Positions 1-6,734 of a stretch of DNA of 7,956 nucleotides are shown piece after piece. The stretch lies in the NCBI GenBank assembly GCA_002898995.1, contig BEIM01000147.1, positions 1 through 7,956 on the forward strand, written 5' to 3'. Source of the DNA: a bacterium HR36 (lineage in GTDB: Bacteria; Planctomycetota; Planctomycetia; Gemmatales; HRBIN36). The translations under genes were made by a program, and so were the position numbers. Each line of letters begins with the position of its first letter. Positions within the stretch are counted from its first letter, which is position 1. The notes under the pieces were generated by a model. It ran no database searches, had not been told where the DNA came from, and saw only the letters and a program-made list of their open reading frames with translations.

Positions 1-1
1 G

Positions 2-2545
2 GACCAGTACCAATTCGCTCCCGTTCATCTGTTCCTTCTCGGCTTGGCGTTCCGCCTTGAAAATATACGACCTGAGGAAACCCTTGCAGTGATTCTGCGG
101 GTGGTCGAGATGCCCGTCAGGAACCAGTTGACTTTATTCCGTCGGTTGATTAAGTGGGCGATCGAGGTGATCAAACCAACTTCTGAGGGCGATGCCATCG
201 CAAAAAAACTCATTGATAGGGGCAGAGCATTGACTGATTTGTGTATACGGTTGAAGCAGTGGCATTTAGCGCTCCGGGTTGTTCGTGGGTTTTCGCTGGA
301 AGACTATTTTCCGCCCGAGCGAATCATACGAAAACTCCTAAAACACGGACAATGGAATGAGGCGCTGGAAGGCATCTGTGCCTTTGATCTGCAAGAACGT
401 TTTCGGCCCGACCCAATTATTCTACGGCTGCTGAAGCACGGACAATGGAATGCGGGGCTCCAGTGGATTCAGTCTTTCAAGTTGCAACGCGGAACGTTTG
501 CCGAAGCGGCTAGCGTGGGTGTCAGGCGTTTGCTGCACCGGAGGCAGTGGGATATGGCGCTGCGGGGGATGGTGGAATTTGCCTTGACGGATCGGTTTCG
601 GCCGGAGGCAATCATTCGTCGACTACTGAAGGACCGCAGGTTGGCAGGTGCCCTCAGAGGCATCCGTGCATTTGGACTAGCAGATCGCTTTCCACCCCAG
701 CCAGCCATCGCTCGCTTGCTCGAACAAGGACAATGGGATGCTGGGGTGCAGTGGATTAAGGAGTTCGGCTTGCAACAGCAAGCCTTCGCATCGACCGCCG
801 CCGGAGCCGTTCGGCGGCTGCTGGAGCAGGGGCGGTGGGATGCCGCCCTGCGGGGAATCCAAATGTTCGAGCTGCAATGCGACGCATTCGTCGAACCCGC
901 GAGCGTTGGCGTACGGCATCTTCTGGAGCAGAAACTGTGGGATGCCGCCCTGCGATCGATCCATGAGTTTGGCTTGCAAGATCGTTTTCCGCCCGCTGCT
1001 ATCATCGAGCAGTTGCTGGACCAGGGACAGTGGAAATTGGCCATGCGAGGCATCGAGCTGTTCCGTCTGGAACAGAAGACGTTTACAGAGAACGCAACGG
1101 CAACGGTGCGGCGGCTACTAGAACAGGGACAGTGGGATATTGCGCTGCGGGGGATCCATAAGTTCGGGCTGCAACGGGAGGTGTTCGTGGAGGCGGCGAG
1201 CGTGGGCGTGCAGCGGCTGCTGGAGCAGGGCCAGTGGGATGCAGCCCTGCGCGGGATACAGGCGTTTGGGCTGAGACAGCATTTTTCGCCCGAGCGAATC
1301 ATTCAACGGCTACTCGAGCAGGGACAGTGGGATGCAGCCCTACGATCGATCCATGAGTTTGGATTGCAAGAACGTTTTCCACCCCAACCAATCATCGCAA
1401 AGCTGTTAGAGCATGGACATTTGGATGCTGGCGCGCATCAGATTGACGTCTTCAGGTTGCAAAGAGTGGCATTTGCAGAGCCAGCAAGTGTCGGTATAGC
1501 GCGGCTTTTGGAGCAAGGCCAATGGCGTACTGCCATAAGGGGGATTGAGGCATTCCAATTATCTCGGGAGGCGTTCGCCGAGGCAGCGATGGCGGCTACG
1601 CGGCGACTACTTGAACAGCGACAGTGGTTTGAGCTCGGGTGGCTGATGGATGTGTTCAAAATCTCTCAGGAGGCCGTGGGGGAGGCAGCGAAACAATCCG
1701 TGCTGCGGCTGCTCGAGGAGGGAGAGTGGGATGCGGCTCTCATGGGTATGTTTACCCTCCTTCCAATATCAGCCGGGGCATTTCTGGAGGCGGCGAGCGC
1801 GAGCGTCCAGCGGCTGCTGGAGCAGGGCCGGTGGCGTCAAGCTCTGCGGGGCATCGAGCTGTTCGGGCTGCGAAGGGAGGCGTGCGCGGAGGCGGCCACT
1901 GCGGGTGTACGGCGCCTGATGCAAGAGGAGCACTGGGCGGAGGCCCGGCGGGCTGTTAGTGCCTTCAGCTTGGGCCGCTGGTTTGCTGACAGGATATTGG
2001 ATTTACTTACCGACCCGGAAGCGGAAAACCTGACGGATGCATTCGCCAGGCTTCGCATAATGAACACTGTGGCAGGGCGCCTGGCGGAGTTGATTCAGCA
2101 GGGTGGTAACCAGAGAGACGAAATTTTCGGTGCCCTGGCCCGCTCAAGGAACAGGCATAGACGGCTGCGGAACAGGATTGCGACGGTTCTGGTGCGCCGA
2201 TATGGCGATACGGACAACGCAGCAGAATTGCTTGCTCCGCTGGGGTTGCGGCGGGAACACATTGAGCACAACCGGGCGCAGATCGAGCGGGTGGAGCGCA
2301 TCAACACGGCACTGGCGCAGAGCGGAGCATTGCCGGAGGGGGAAAACCTGGAAGGCCTGGAACTGTTCGGGTGTGTGCACGAATCAGGCTGGATTCTGGC
2401 ACCCGGCTTGCGTGATTTCCTCATTGGCGAGTCGGCAAGAGATCCCGCTTGCCGGGGCCAGGTGGTTCGCTTCCGGTTGGTGGTGGCCCGGCATCCGCGA
2501 GACGATCGTCTCGTGCTCGACGCCACGAATCTGAGTCCACTGTGA
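2..2545 (+). CDS. Large tandem helical-repeat protein with a cold-shock-like C-terminus (5' partial)
   Basis: The frame is open to the left edge with no stop, so the start is outside the window. The first in-window candidate is only a TTG at 44 without a convincing ribosome binding site. Numbered from that TTG, residues 94-650 are 17 tandem repeats of 30-35 residues. Each begins with a hydrophobic pair and RLL, then has a conserved W (E-Q-G-Q-W-D-A-A-L-R-G-I in the best copies), F-G-L-Q, and either R-F-P-P or a-F-x-E-A-A-S. Each unit reads as two amphipathic helices, like TPR/PPR-type solenoids, but I cannot assign it to a named family. A degenerate extra unit precedes them at about residues 63-93. 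Residues 651-770 look alpha-helical and charged. Residues 773-833 resemble a cold-shock OB fold. No signal peptide or membrane helix is visible, so it is probably cytoplasmic. Function is unknown; a protein or RNA scaffold is an inference. The effector domain, if any, would lie upstream of the window. Confidence 0.9.
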   Translation, partial: DQYQFAPVHLFLLGLAFRLENIRPEETLAVILRVVEMPVRNQLTLFRRLIKWAIEVIKPTSEGDAIAKKLIDRGRALTDLCIRLKQWHLALRVVRGFSLEDYFPPERIIRKLLKHGQWNEALEGICAFDLQERFRPDPIILRLLKHGQWNAGLQWIQSFKLQRGTFAEAASVGVRRLLHRRQWDMALRGMVEFALTDRFRPEAIIRRLLKDRRLAGALRGIRAFGLADRFPPQPAIARLLEQGQWDAGVQWIKEFGLQQQAFASTAAGAVRRLLEQGRWDAALRGIQMFELQCDAFVEPASVGVRHLLEQKLWDAALRSIHEFGLQDRFPPAAIIEQLLDQGQWKLAMRGIELFRLEQKTFTENATATVRRLLEQGQWDIALRGIHKFGLQREVFVEAASVGVQRLLEQGQWDAALRGIQAFGLRQHFSPERIIQRLLEQGQWDAALRSIHEFGLQERFPPQPIIAKLLEHGHLDAGAHQIDVFRLQRVAFAEPASVGIARLLEQGQWRTAIRGIEAFQLSREAFAEAAMAATRRLLEQRQWFELGWLMDVFKISQEAVGEAAKQSVLRLLEEGEWDAALMGMFTLLPISAGAFLEAASASVQRLLEQGRWRQALRGIELFGLRREACAEAATAGVRRLMQEEHWAEARRAVSAFSLGRWFADRILDLLTDPEAENLTDAFARLRIMNTVAGRLAELIQQGGNQRDEIFGALARSRNRHRRLRNRIATVLVRRYGDTDNAAELLAPLGLRREHIEHNRAQIERVERINTALAQSGALPEGENLEGLELFGCVHESGWILAPGLRDFLIGESARDPACRGQVVRFRLVVARHPRDDRLVLDATNLSPL
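323..1993 (+). repeat. 17 in-frame tandem coding repeats (about 93-105 bp each)
   Basis: Unit lengths in residues, in order, are 31, 34, 31, 31, 34, 34, 31, 34, 34, 31, 31, 34, 34, 34, 35, 34 and 30. The short form carries an R-F-P-P/R-F-R-P turn before the next I-I-x-x-L-L helix. The long form has an a-F-x-E-A-A-S-V helix end leading to G-V-x-R-L-L. A 31-34-34 triplet occurs three times (units 4-6, 7-9 and 11-13). At the DNA level 951-995 and 1341-1385 are nearly identical and exactly 390 bp apart, so blocks of repeats have been copied. All unit boundaries stay in frame. Confidence 0.92.
2360..2542 (+). other. Cold-shock-like (OB-fold) C-terminal domain of the repeat protein
   Basis: The last 61 residues follow the order expected of a cold-shock domain. 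There is a G-x-V strand, then G-W-I-L where cold-shock proteins have G-F-I. R-D-F-L-I-G-E-S-A stands where they have D-(I/V)-F-V-H-x-S. R-G-Q-V-V-R-F comes next where they have G-x-x-V-x-F, and the end reads L-V-L-D-A-T-N-L, like the A-x-N-V closing strand. Most of the RNA-contacting aromatics of classical cold-shock proteins are absent, so the fold match is better supported than nucleic acid binding. This is pattern reading by eye, not a profile match. Confidence 0.4.
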
Positions 2546-2915
2546 CACACCCCCCGCCCGCCGCGATACTACTCAGCAAGGACGCGCTGGTCCGGCGAGC
2601 CGCGCCAATGCGACTATCTGCGTGCAAGCCGGGCTAGAGCCACGCTAAGACGCACGTGTTCATTCGTGTTTCGTTAGCAAATGGCAGTTGGTTATCTCAG
2701 CCGAGCCACACTGGAGCACGGCTGTTCAGGCCGAGCAGCGGAGGGAGCGAAAGCGAAACTGCGAAGCGAATCCCCGAACCACGTGGAGCGTGGCTGTTCA
2801 GGCGGAGCAGGATACACCGACACGCTTATTCGAGCCACACCAATCGCGAAAGCAAGGGAACACGCGCCGCCCCAGACTGCAAGCAACCATGTCGGACATT
2901 TCCAACAGCCAAAAA
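2546..2915. other. 370-nt gap with no convincing gene
   Basis: This stretch lies between the repeat-protein stop and the 3' end of the convergent tRNA. Short open frames here have no homology I recognise, no good ribosome binding site, and some run into the tRNA. No stem-loop with a T-run is visible after the repeat-protein gene; a weak 5-bp stem (2620-2624 with 2641-2645) has no T-run. The stretch contains the paired direct repeats listed separately. Confidence 0.6.
2702..2840. repeat. Imperfect intergenic direct repeats (32-33 nt, about 72 nt apart)
   Basis: Copy 1 (2706-2738) and copy 2 (2779-2810) share a pattern of CCAC, TGGAGC, GGCTGTTCAGG and CGAGCAG or GGAGCAG, with only a few differences. 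A separate exact 10-nt match, CGAGCCACAC, occurs at 2702-2711 and again at 2831-2840. Copy 2 begins with a small perfect hairpin (CCACG at 2779-2783 with CGTGG at 2789-2793), which copy 1 keeps only in part. Between the copies is a GCGAA-rich stretch at about 2747-2770. The function is unknown; this could be a dispersed intergenic element or the remains of a short coding repeat. Confidence 0.6.
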
Positions 2916-2987
2916 TGGGCGCTGCAGGGTTCGAACCTGCGACCCCTGCCTTGTAAGGGCAGTGCTCTCCCACTGAGCTAAGCGCCC
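2916..2987 (-). tRNA. tRNA-Val (anticodon UAC)
   Basis: Read on the minus strand this is a complete 72-nt cloverleaf. The acceptor GGGCGCT pairs with AGCGCCC, with A as discriminator. The D-arm is GCTC/GAGC with a 7-nt loop, and the anticodon stem is CTGCC/GGCAG around loop CTTACAA. The variable loop is GGGTC, and the T-arm is GCAGG/CCTGC around TTCGAAC. The anticodon TAC reads GUA and probably other valine codons. The 3' CCA is not encoded: the discriminator is followed directly by five Ts and then GG, so CCA must be added after transcription. The T-run just past the gene may help termination. It stands alone, not in a tRNA cluster. Confidence 0.97.
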
Positions 2988-3288
2988 TGAGCAATTGTAG
3001 TAATCATAGGCGAGTTGGTCTGAGCTGGCAGGCAAGGACCGTGCGCCGTAGCCGTAGCACGTTCGGTTAGTATGATTGTAGGGGCATTAGGCGCACCCAT
3101 TTGAAGTAATCCAACGGCTAACAGCTGTCGCGAAGTCGGTTGCTACTTCGTTCCGTCTTTGGAAGGACGACGACGGTCGCCCAAACCCAGTGGACGGGCA
3201 GCTAGCCATCAGGGGTTCCTGTTTTTGGAAGCAATCGTAGCTTGGTATGCCATTGGCCTGTTACAAAGTTCGAAGCGACAAGCGTGCC
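2988..3288. other. About 300-nt gap with no gene
   Basis: This stretch separates the 5' end of tRNA-Val from the stop codon of the Nif3-family gene. Apart from the tRNA promoter I see only a small perfect stem-loop (CGAAGT at 3131-3136 with ACTTCG at 3145-3150, 8-nt loop). It lacks a T-run in either direction good enough to call a terminator. No coding frame here is convincing. Confidence 0.5.
3003..3031 (-). promoter_or_regulatory. Probable promoter of the tRNA-Val gene
   Basis: On the minus strand CTGCCA (3031-3026, four of six matches to the -35 consensus) is followed after 17 nt by TATGAT (3008-3003, five of six to the -10 consensus). Transcription would start about 8-10 nt before the tRNA 5' end, a usual distance. 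A second -10-like TACAAT lies closer to the tRNA but has no partner -35. Confidence 0.45.
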
Positions 3289-4395
3289 TCACAGGCGCAC
3301 CACTGGGCGTTCGCGATGGCTGGCCCAGATAGTGAGTTCTGGCAGAAGTTCGGCCAGTCGGCGTGCCAAATTCTCCATAGCGAATCGTTCACTACCGTAG
3401 TGGCCCAGCAGCACGACATTCAGGCCGTCGGCCTGAGCAGCGAGCAGATCGTGGAAGCGTAATTCGCCGGTAACGACAACCTGGGCACCTGCCCGAATCG
3501 CATCGGCGAGTAAATCACGACCGGCACCACAAGCGACAGCGACTCGCCGCACAATCTGTTCGGGTTCTCCTACAAAGCGCACCGCCTCCTGCTGCCAGTG
3601 TTGGCGGACTATTTCGACCAGCATTTGCAAAGTCAACTCGCGAGGCAAGCGCCCAATGCGTCCTGCACCGCCAGGGCGATAACCAGGGCGCAACGGATAG
3701 ACATCGTAGGCAGGTTCTTCATAGGAATGGGCCGCCCGCATGGCGCGAATTGCCTCATCCACGAGCCGTTCCGGGCAGATGACTTCCAGGCGCCATTCCA
3801 CAACCTCCTCCCGTCGTCCTTTGTGGCCAACGGTCGGGCGAGTTTGCTCCGTACCAAAAAACGTTCCCGTGCCGGGAAGACGGAAACTACACTCGCGGTA
3901 TTGGCCAATGACACCCGCGCCGACAGCAAATAACGCATCACTCACTCGTGCCAGATCGCTTTCCGGGACAAACACTACAATCTTGCACTGGCGTTCCGCG
4001 AGTGCGGGGCGCAATGGTTGCACCGATTCGAGCTCGAGAATCCCCGCAATCTGATCGTTGATGCCGCCGGGAGCATTATCGTAGGCCGTGTGCGCGCTGT
4101 ACACCGAGATGCCCGCTCGCATCAGCGTCAGGACAAGTCGGCCCTCCTCGGTCTGGTCAGTGATACGCTTGACCGGGCGGTAAAAAAGCGGGTGATGGGA
4201 TATGACGAGGTCGGCGTTTTCCTGACAAGCCTCGGCTACGGTGGCGGCGGTGACGGTCAGGCAGGTCATAATTCGCTGCACGGATTGATCGAGGTTGCCC
4301 AGCAATAATCCGACATTGTCCCAGTCCTCGGCCAACTCCAAAGGAGCAAGACGATGCAGCATGGGCAGCAAGTCGCGCAGGAGCATACTTGCCAT
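3289..4395 (-). CDS. Nif3/YqfO-family dinuclear metal-centre protein
   Basis: This 368-residue protein matches the long, YqfO-like form of the Nif3 family. These are widely conserved hexameric proteins with two metal ions per subunit; their cellular role is unsettled, and many databases label them GTP cyclohydrolase I type 2. The N-terminal half has W-D-N-V-G-L-L-L-G (25-33), the metal-binding S-H-H-P-L (66-70, His67/His68) and the H-T-A-Y-D region (102-106, Asp106 the likely ligand). The C-terminal half has T-G-E-L-R-F-H-D (309-316) and G-H-Y-G-S-E (331-336), giving ligands His332 and Glu336. Residues about 137-235 form the inserted PII-like domain of the longer family members, including H-S-Y-E-E-P-A-Y-D. 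All expected metal ligands are present. The start is the ATG at 4395; an ATG three codons later (4386) is almost as likely, and the ribosome binding site is weak for both. A longer frame exists but would overlap the permease and lacks family support. It is probably the third gene of the operon. Confidence 0.93.
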   Translation of the reverse strand: MASMLLRDLLPMLHRLAPLELAEDWDNVGLLLGNLDQSVQRIMTCLTVTAATVAEACQENADLVISHHPLFYRPVKRITDQTEEGRLVLTLMRAGISVYSAHTAYDNAPGGINDQIAGILELESVQPLRPALAERQCKIVVFVPESDLARVSDALFAVGAGVIGQYRECSFRLPGTGTFFGTEQTRPTVGHKGRREEVVEWRLEVICPERLVDEAIRAMRAAHSYEEPAYDVYPLRPGYRPGGAGRIGRLPRELTLQMLVEIVRQHWQQEAVRFVGEPEQIVRRVAVACGAGRDLLADAIRAGAQVVVTGELRFHDLLAAQADGLNVVLLGHYGSERFAMENLARRLAELLPELTIWASHRERPVVRL

Positions 4396-4480
4396 CCGTA
4401 AGATCCGAGGGGCTTGGCATCGAGTGGTAATAGTTGACACTCGAGCCAGCGCGTAAGGAAAGTGCGGTACCAGGGGCATT

Positions 4481-5272
4481 TTATAGGTCGCACCGAGCAA
4501 GGTGCACCGTACCGACGATAGCCGCCAATCCCGCAAACAGCCACGCCCAACCGATCGCGCGTAATACTGCAGTCGTGTCGTATGCTCCTCGGACGAGTAA
4601 CGGGAACCAGGACCAGAGTGCTTGCGGATGGAGTGGTGTCAAAGCGCTTAACCACAACATGGCCCCGGCCCCGTGTACCACCACCCAGGCCAGCAGTAGC
4701 GCCAAAGCGGTGCTGGGACACAGAGCGCTGAAAAGAATACCGACGGCACCGATAGCCGCCAAAACGCTCACGAGTAGTCCGAGCGCCCAACATGAGCCCA
4801 GCAGCGACAAATCTTCATGGCGCAGCAGCACCCAAGCGAGAAAGATGACAATCGCGCCCAGGGCTAACCACCCACTTAGCAGTGCCGCTAGCCTCCCTTG
4901 CCATTTGCCGAGGAAATAGGCAAAGCGGCTGATGCCACGGCTGAGCACGGAATCGGCGAGTGTACCCCGCTCAGCGGTGATGGTGCCTGCGCTGAGAATC
5001 ACCATCAACGTCGGGCCCAGAATCAGGCTAGCCTGAAATAATTCCGCTACGAGTGCGCTGGCTGGCTGCACAATGCCAGCCTGGTGATAAATAGCTGCGC
5101 GGTGCAGCAAATAGCCAAGGGCCAGGACCGCCAGCAGGATGAGGCCGACGCGATACGCCCAACTCCGCCAAGTCTGCCGCCACTCCATTCCCAGCACGGC
5201 CGCATAAGGCAACCAGCGCCGAAATCGTCCCGGGTTGCCAAGTACCGCAGGGGCGGTCGTAGTGCCTGCCAT
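4481..5272 (-). CDS. ABC-2 type transporter permease (NosY-like)
   Basis: This 263-residue integral membrane protein has six predicted helices at about residues 42-59, 75-97, 126-150, 157-181, 186-206 and 238-257. Between helices 2 and 3 lies the conserved cytoplasmic segment E-R-G-T-L (101-105), S-R-G-I-S-R (111-116) and L-G-K (121-123), typical of NosY-like ABC-2 permeases. It forms the membrane channel for the ATPase encoded just upstream, probably as a dimer; the substrate cannot be read from sequence. The start is the ATG at 5272, which overlaps the ATPase stop as TGATG. It is preceded by a strong GGGAGG Shine-Dalgarno (5285-5280) seven nt away. This argues against a TTG eight codons further up. 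The arrangement implies translational coupling with the ATPase. Confidence 0.92.
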   Translation of the reverse strand: MAGTTTAPAVLGNPGRFRRWLPYAAVLGMEWRQTWRSWAYRVGLILLAVLALGYLLHRAAIYHQAGIVQPASALVAELFQASLILGPTLMVILSAGTITAERGTLADSVLSRGISRFAYFLGKWQGRLAALLSGWLALGAIVIFLAWVLLRHEDLSLLGSCWALGLLVSVLAAIGAVGILFSALCPSTALALLLAWVVVHGAGAMLWLSALTPLHPQALWSWFPLLVRGAYDTTAVLRAIGWAWLFAGLAAIVGTVHLARCDL

Positions 5273-6273
5273 CAGGCCGCCTCCCGATAGATCCAAGCCC
5301 GTGCGAAACCGCGGGATTCTTCCTGCTCCACCAGCTGGAGGAAAGCTTGCTCCGTGGGCTGCCCCGCGCTGCGGAGGCTCAGGACGTCCACCTTGTTATC
5401 GGCCAAGGTCATAAAAATGCTGGCCAGAGCGGATGAGGCCAAACCATTCTCCTGCAAGATGATTTCGAGCCGCCGCTGTCGCAATTGCACCTGCTTTACC
5501 TCTGCTAAACCACGCACCGTTTGCACTACTTTGGCGATGGCCTTTTGGTCGCCTTCGAGATCCAGTTCGAAGTGCCGCCCCCGCATCTTCCCTCGCAACT
5601 CTTGCAGCGAACCATTGTAGATCAAATGGCCTTCACTCAAGATGGCCACCTGCGTGCACACTTCGTCTACGTCGCTGAGGTTATGGCTCGAAACGATCAG
5701 GGTCTTAGCCTGGCTGAGGTTCTTGATCAATTCCAACATGCTGCGGCGGGCTTCGGGGTCAAGCCCATGGGTGGGTTCGTCCCAGATGAGCAGTTCAGGG
5801 TCGTTGATCAGGCTGGCAGCCAGGGCTAGGCGCACGGTCATCCCGTGCGAAAAGCCCGCGATCGGTTCGCCAGAAACGTCGAGCAATTCCACGGCTCGCA
5901 GCAACGCCGCTAACCGTGGCTTGCGCTCTTGTCGCGATAAGCCGAATAATCGCCCCATGTAATCGAGATACGCTATCGGTGTCAGACCCCGGGGAAATTG
6001 CGGCTGTGATGGGATGTAGCCCATACGGCGACGGAGATGAGCAGCATTGGGAGTCATCTTCTGGCCGAAGACTTTGACCCAACCCGCCGTTGGTCGTTGC
6101 AGCCCCAGGAGTAAACGCAGCAAGGTCGTTTTGCCCGCGCCGTTTGGGCCTACTAACCCTAGCACCGCCCCGGCCGGGATGCGCAGCGACACATCATTCA
6201 ACGCGATGCGCCGATTGTGATAAATCTTGGTGAGATGCTGTGTCTCGACAATGACGGACGTTTCTTCGGACAC
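5272..6273 (-). CDS. ABC transporter ATP-binding protein (ABC-2/NosF-like)
   Basis: This is a 333-residue nucleotide-binding subunit that drives the adjacent permease. Numbered from the GTG at 6273 it has Walker A G-P-N-G-A-G-K-T (42-49) and a Q-loop region Y-I-P-S-Q-P-Q (86-92). The signature F-S-H-G-M-T (141-146) is degenerate; this form is common in ABC-2 ATPases in place of LSGGQ. Walker B is L-L-I-W-D-E (161-166), the D-loop is G-L-D (170-172) and the switch histidine is in S-S-H-N-L (195-199). Residues about 232-333 form the extra C-terminal domain usual in NosF/CcmA-type exporter ATPases. The start is uncertain. The GTG at 6273 fits where family members begin, a GTG at 6300 has a GGGGGA/AGGA stretch upstream, and a TTG at 6423 would add 50 residues unlike the family. 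All catalytic residues are intact. Confidence 0.93.
   Translation of the reverse strand: MSEETSVIVETQHLTKIYHNRRIALNDVSLRIPAGAVLGLVGPNGAGKTTLLRLLLGLQRPTAGWVKVFGQKMTPNAAHLRRRMGYIPSQPQFPRGLTPIAYLDYMGRLFGLSRQERKPRLAALLRAVELLDVSGEPIAGFSHGMTVRLALAASLINDPELLIWDEPTHGLDPEARRSMLELIKNLSQAKTLIVSSHNLSDVDEVCTQVAILSEGHLIYNGSLQELRGKMRGRHFELDLEGDQKAIAKVVQTVRGLAEVKQVQLRQRRLEIILQENGLASSALASIFMTLADNKVDVLSLRSAGQPTEQAFLQLVEQEESRGFARAWIYREAA
5280..5285 (-). promoter_or_regulatory. Strong Shine-Dalgarno deciding the permease start
   Basis: GGGAGG on the minus strand lies 7 nt before the ATG at 5272 and inside the last codons of the ATPase gene. It is the clearest ribosome binding site in the window. Together with the TGATG stop-start overlap it fixes the permease start. 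Confidence 0.8.
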
Positions 6274-6423
6274 GGCCGCCTGAGATCCCTCAGTTCGCAC
6301 GCATCCTATCCCCCAAGTAGTTACCGCTCCGCATCCCTGAGGCCCATTTCCGTTGGGTGCGAATCTGTGATGAATTGTCCCGCTGCCAGTCGTTATGGTG
6401 GACAGGGCATTAGCCAACCACAA

Positions 6424-6734
6424 GCTATGAAGCGGCCCGATTATAAGCGCGGATGAGTGGCTTGTCTAGAGCGAGCCGCCAACAAATAACCCTTGTGGCG
6501 ATGGACTGATACGGCTAAACGGCGGAAAGTAAGCACCGAGGCGACGATCGGGCTTACCTCACGGGACAAATCAGAATCATCACGGTGGGATGCCCCAGGA
6601 TGCCGTGCTATGAGTAATCCGACCCTCGAGCGAGATGCGTCTTGTCTAGTGCCAGCCTTGCAAGGCGATGAAATACAAGTTGGACGTCTTGCTACAATTT
6701 ATCAACGAACGTGTCCCTAAAGCGAGATCCAGTC
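6424..6734. other. Divergent intergenic region between the ABC operon and the Rieske gene
   Basis: This 311-nt region holds the minus-strand operon promoter. For the plus-strand Rieske gene I see a -10-like TACAAT at 6693-6698, about 37 nt before the ATG, but no matching -35 at a usual distance. The nonamer CTTGTCTAG occurs twice (6461-6469 and 6641-6649), inside an 18-nt imperfect match; the first copy overlaps the -35 box. No convincing gene lies here. Confidence 0.5.
6440..6468 (-). promoter_or_regulatory. Sigma70-type promoter of the ABC transporter-Nif3 operon
   Basis: On the minus strand TAGACA (6468-6463, five of six to TTGACA) is separated by exactly 17 nt from a perfect TATAAT (6445-6440). 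The predicted transcription start is near 6433. That gives a leader of about 160 nt if the ATPase starts at 6273, or about 130 nt if it starts at 6300. It also puts the TTG at 6423 only about 10 nt from the 5' end. This is the best promoter match I find in the window. Confidence 0.7.

Noticed and set aside
469..1302. A 277-codon open frame on the minus strand inside the repeat gene, plus shorter ones nearby
   Set aside because: It is antisense to the tandem repeats, rich in Ser, Arg and Cys and itself periodic, as expected for the complement of a repetitive coding region. The plus frame has clear repeat conservation.
323..1993. CRISPR-like regular repetition
   Set aside because: The repeats are coding, in frame, diverged at the DNA level and contiguous, with no unique spacers between conserved repeats and no cas genes.
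2656..2994. Several overlapping open frames of 91-106 codons on both strands
   Set aside because: They run through the tRNA-Val gene or the intergenic repeats. The peptide ends are the familiar false translations of a tRNA T-arm and anticodon arm.
3247..4308. Plus-strand open frames of 71-111 codons
   Set aside because: They lie antisense to the well-supported Nif3-family gene and encode nothing recognisable.
4396..4536. N-terminal extension of the Nif3-family protein from a TTG at 4536
   Set aside because: It would add 47 residues not seen in the family and overlap the permease gene; the ATGs at 4395 and 4386 fit the family start.
4266..4793. A 175-codon minus-strand open frame
   Set aside because: It overlaps both the permease and the Nif3 gene in another frame and reads as Cys/Arg/Trp-rich noise. 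The other frames carry clear motifs.
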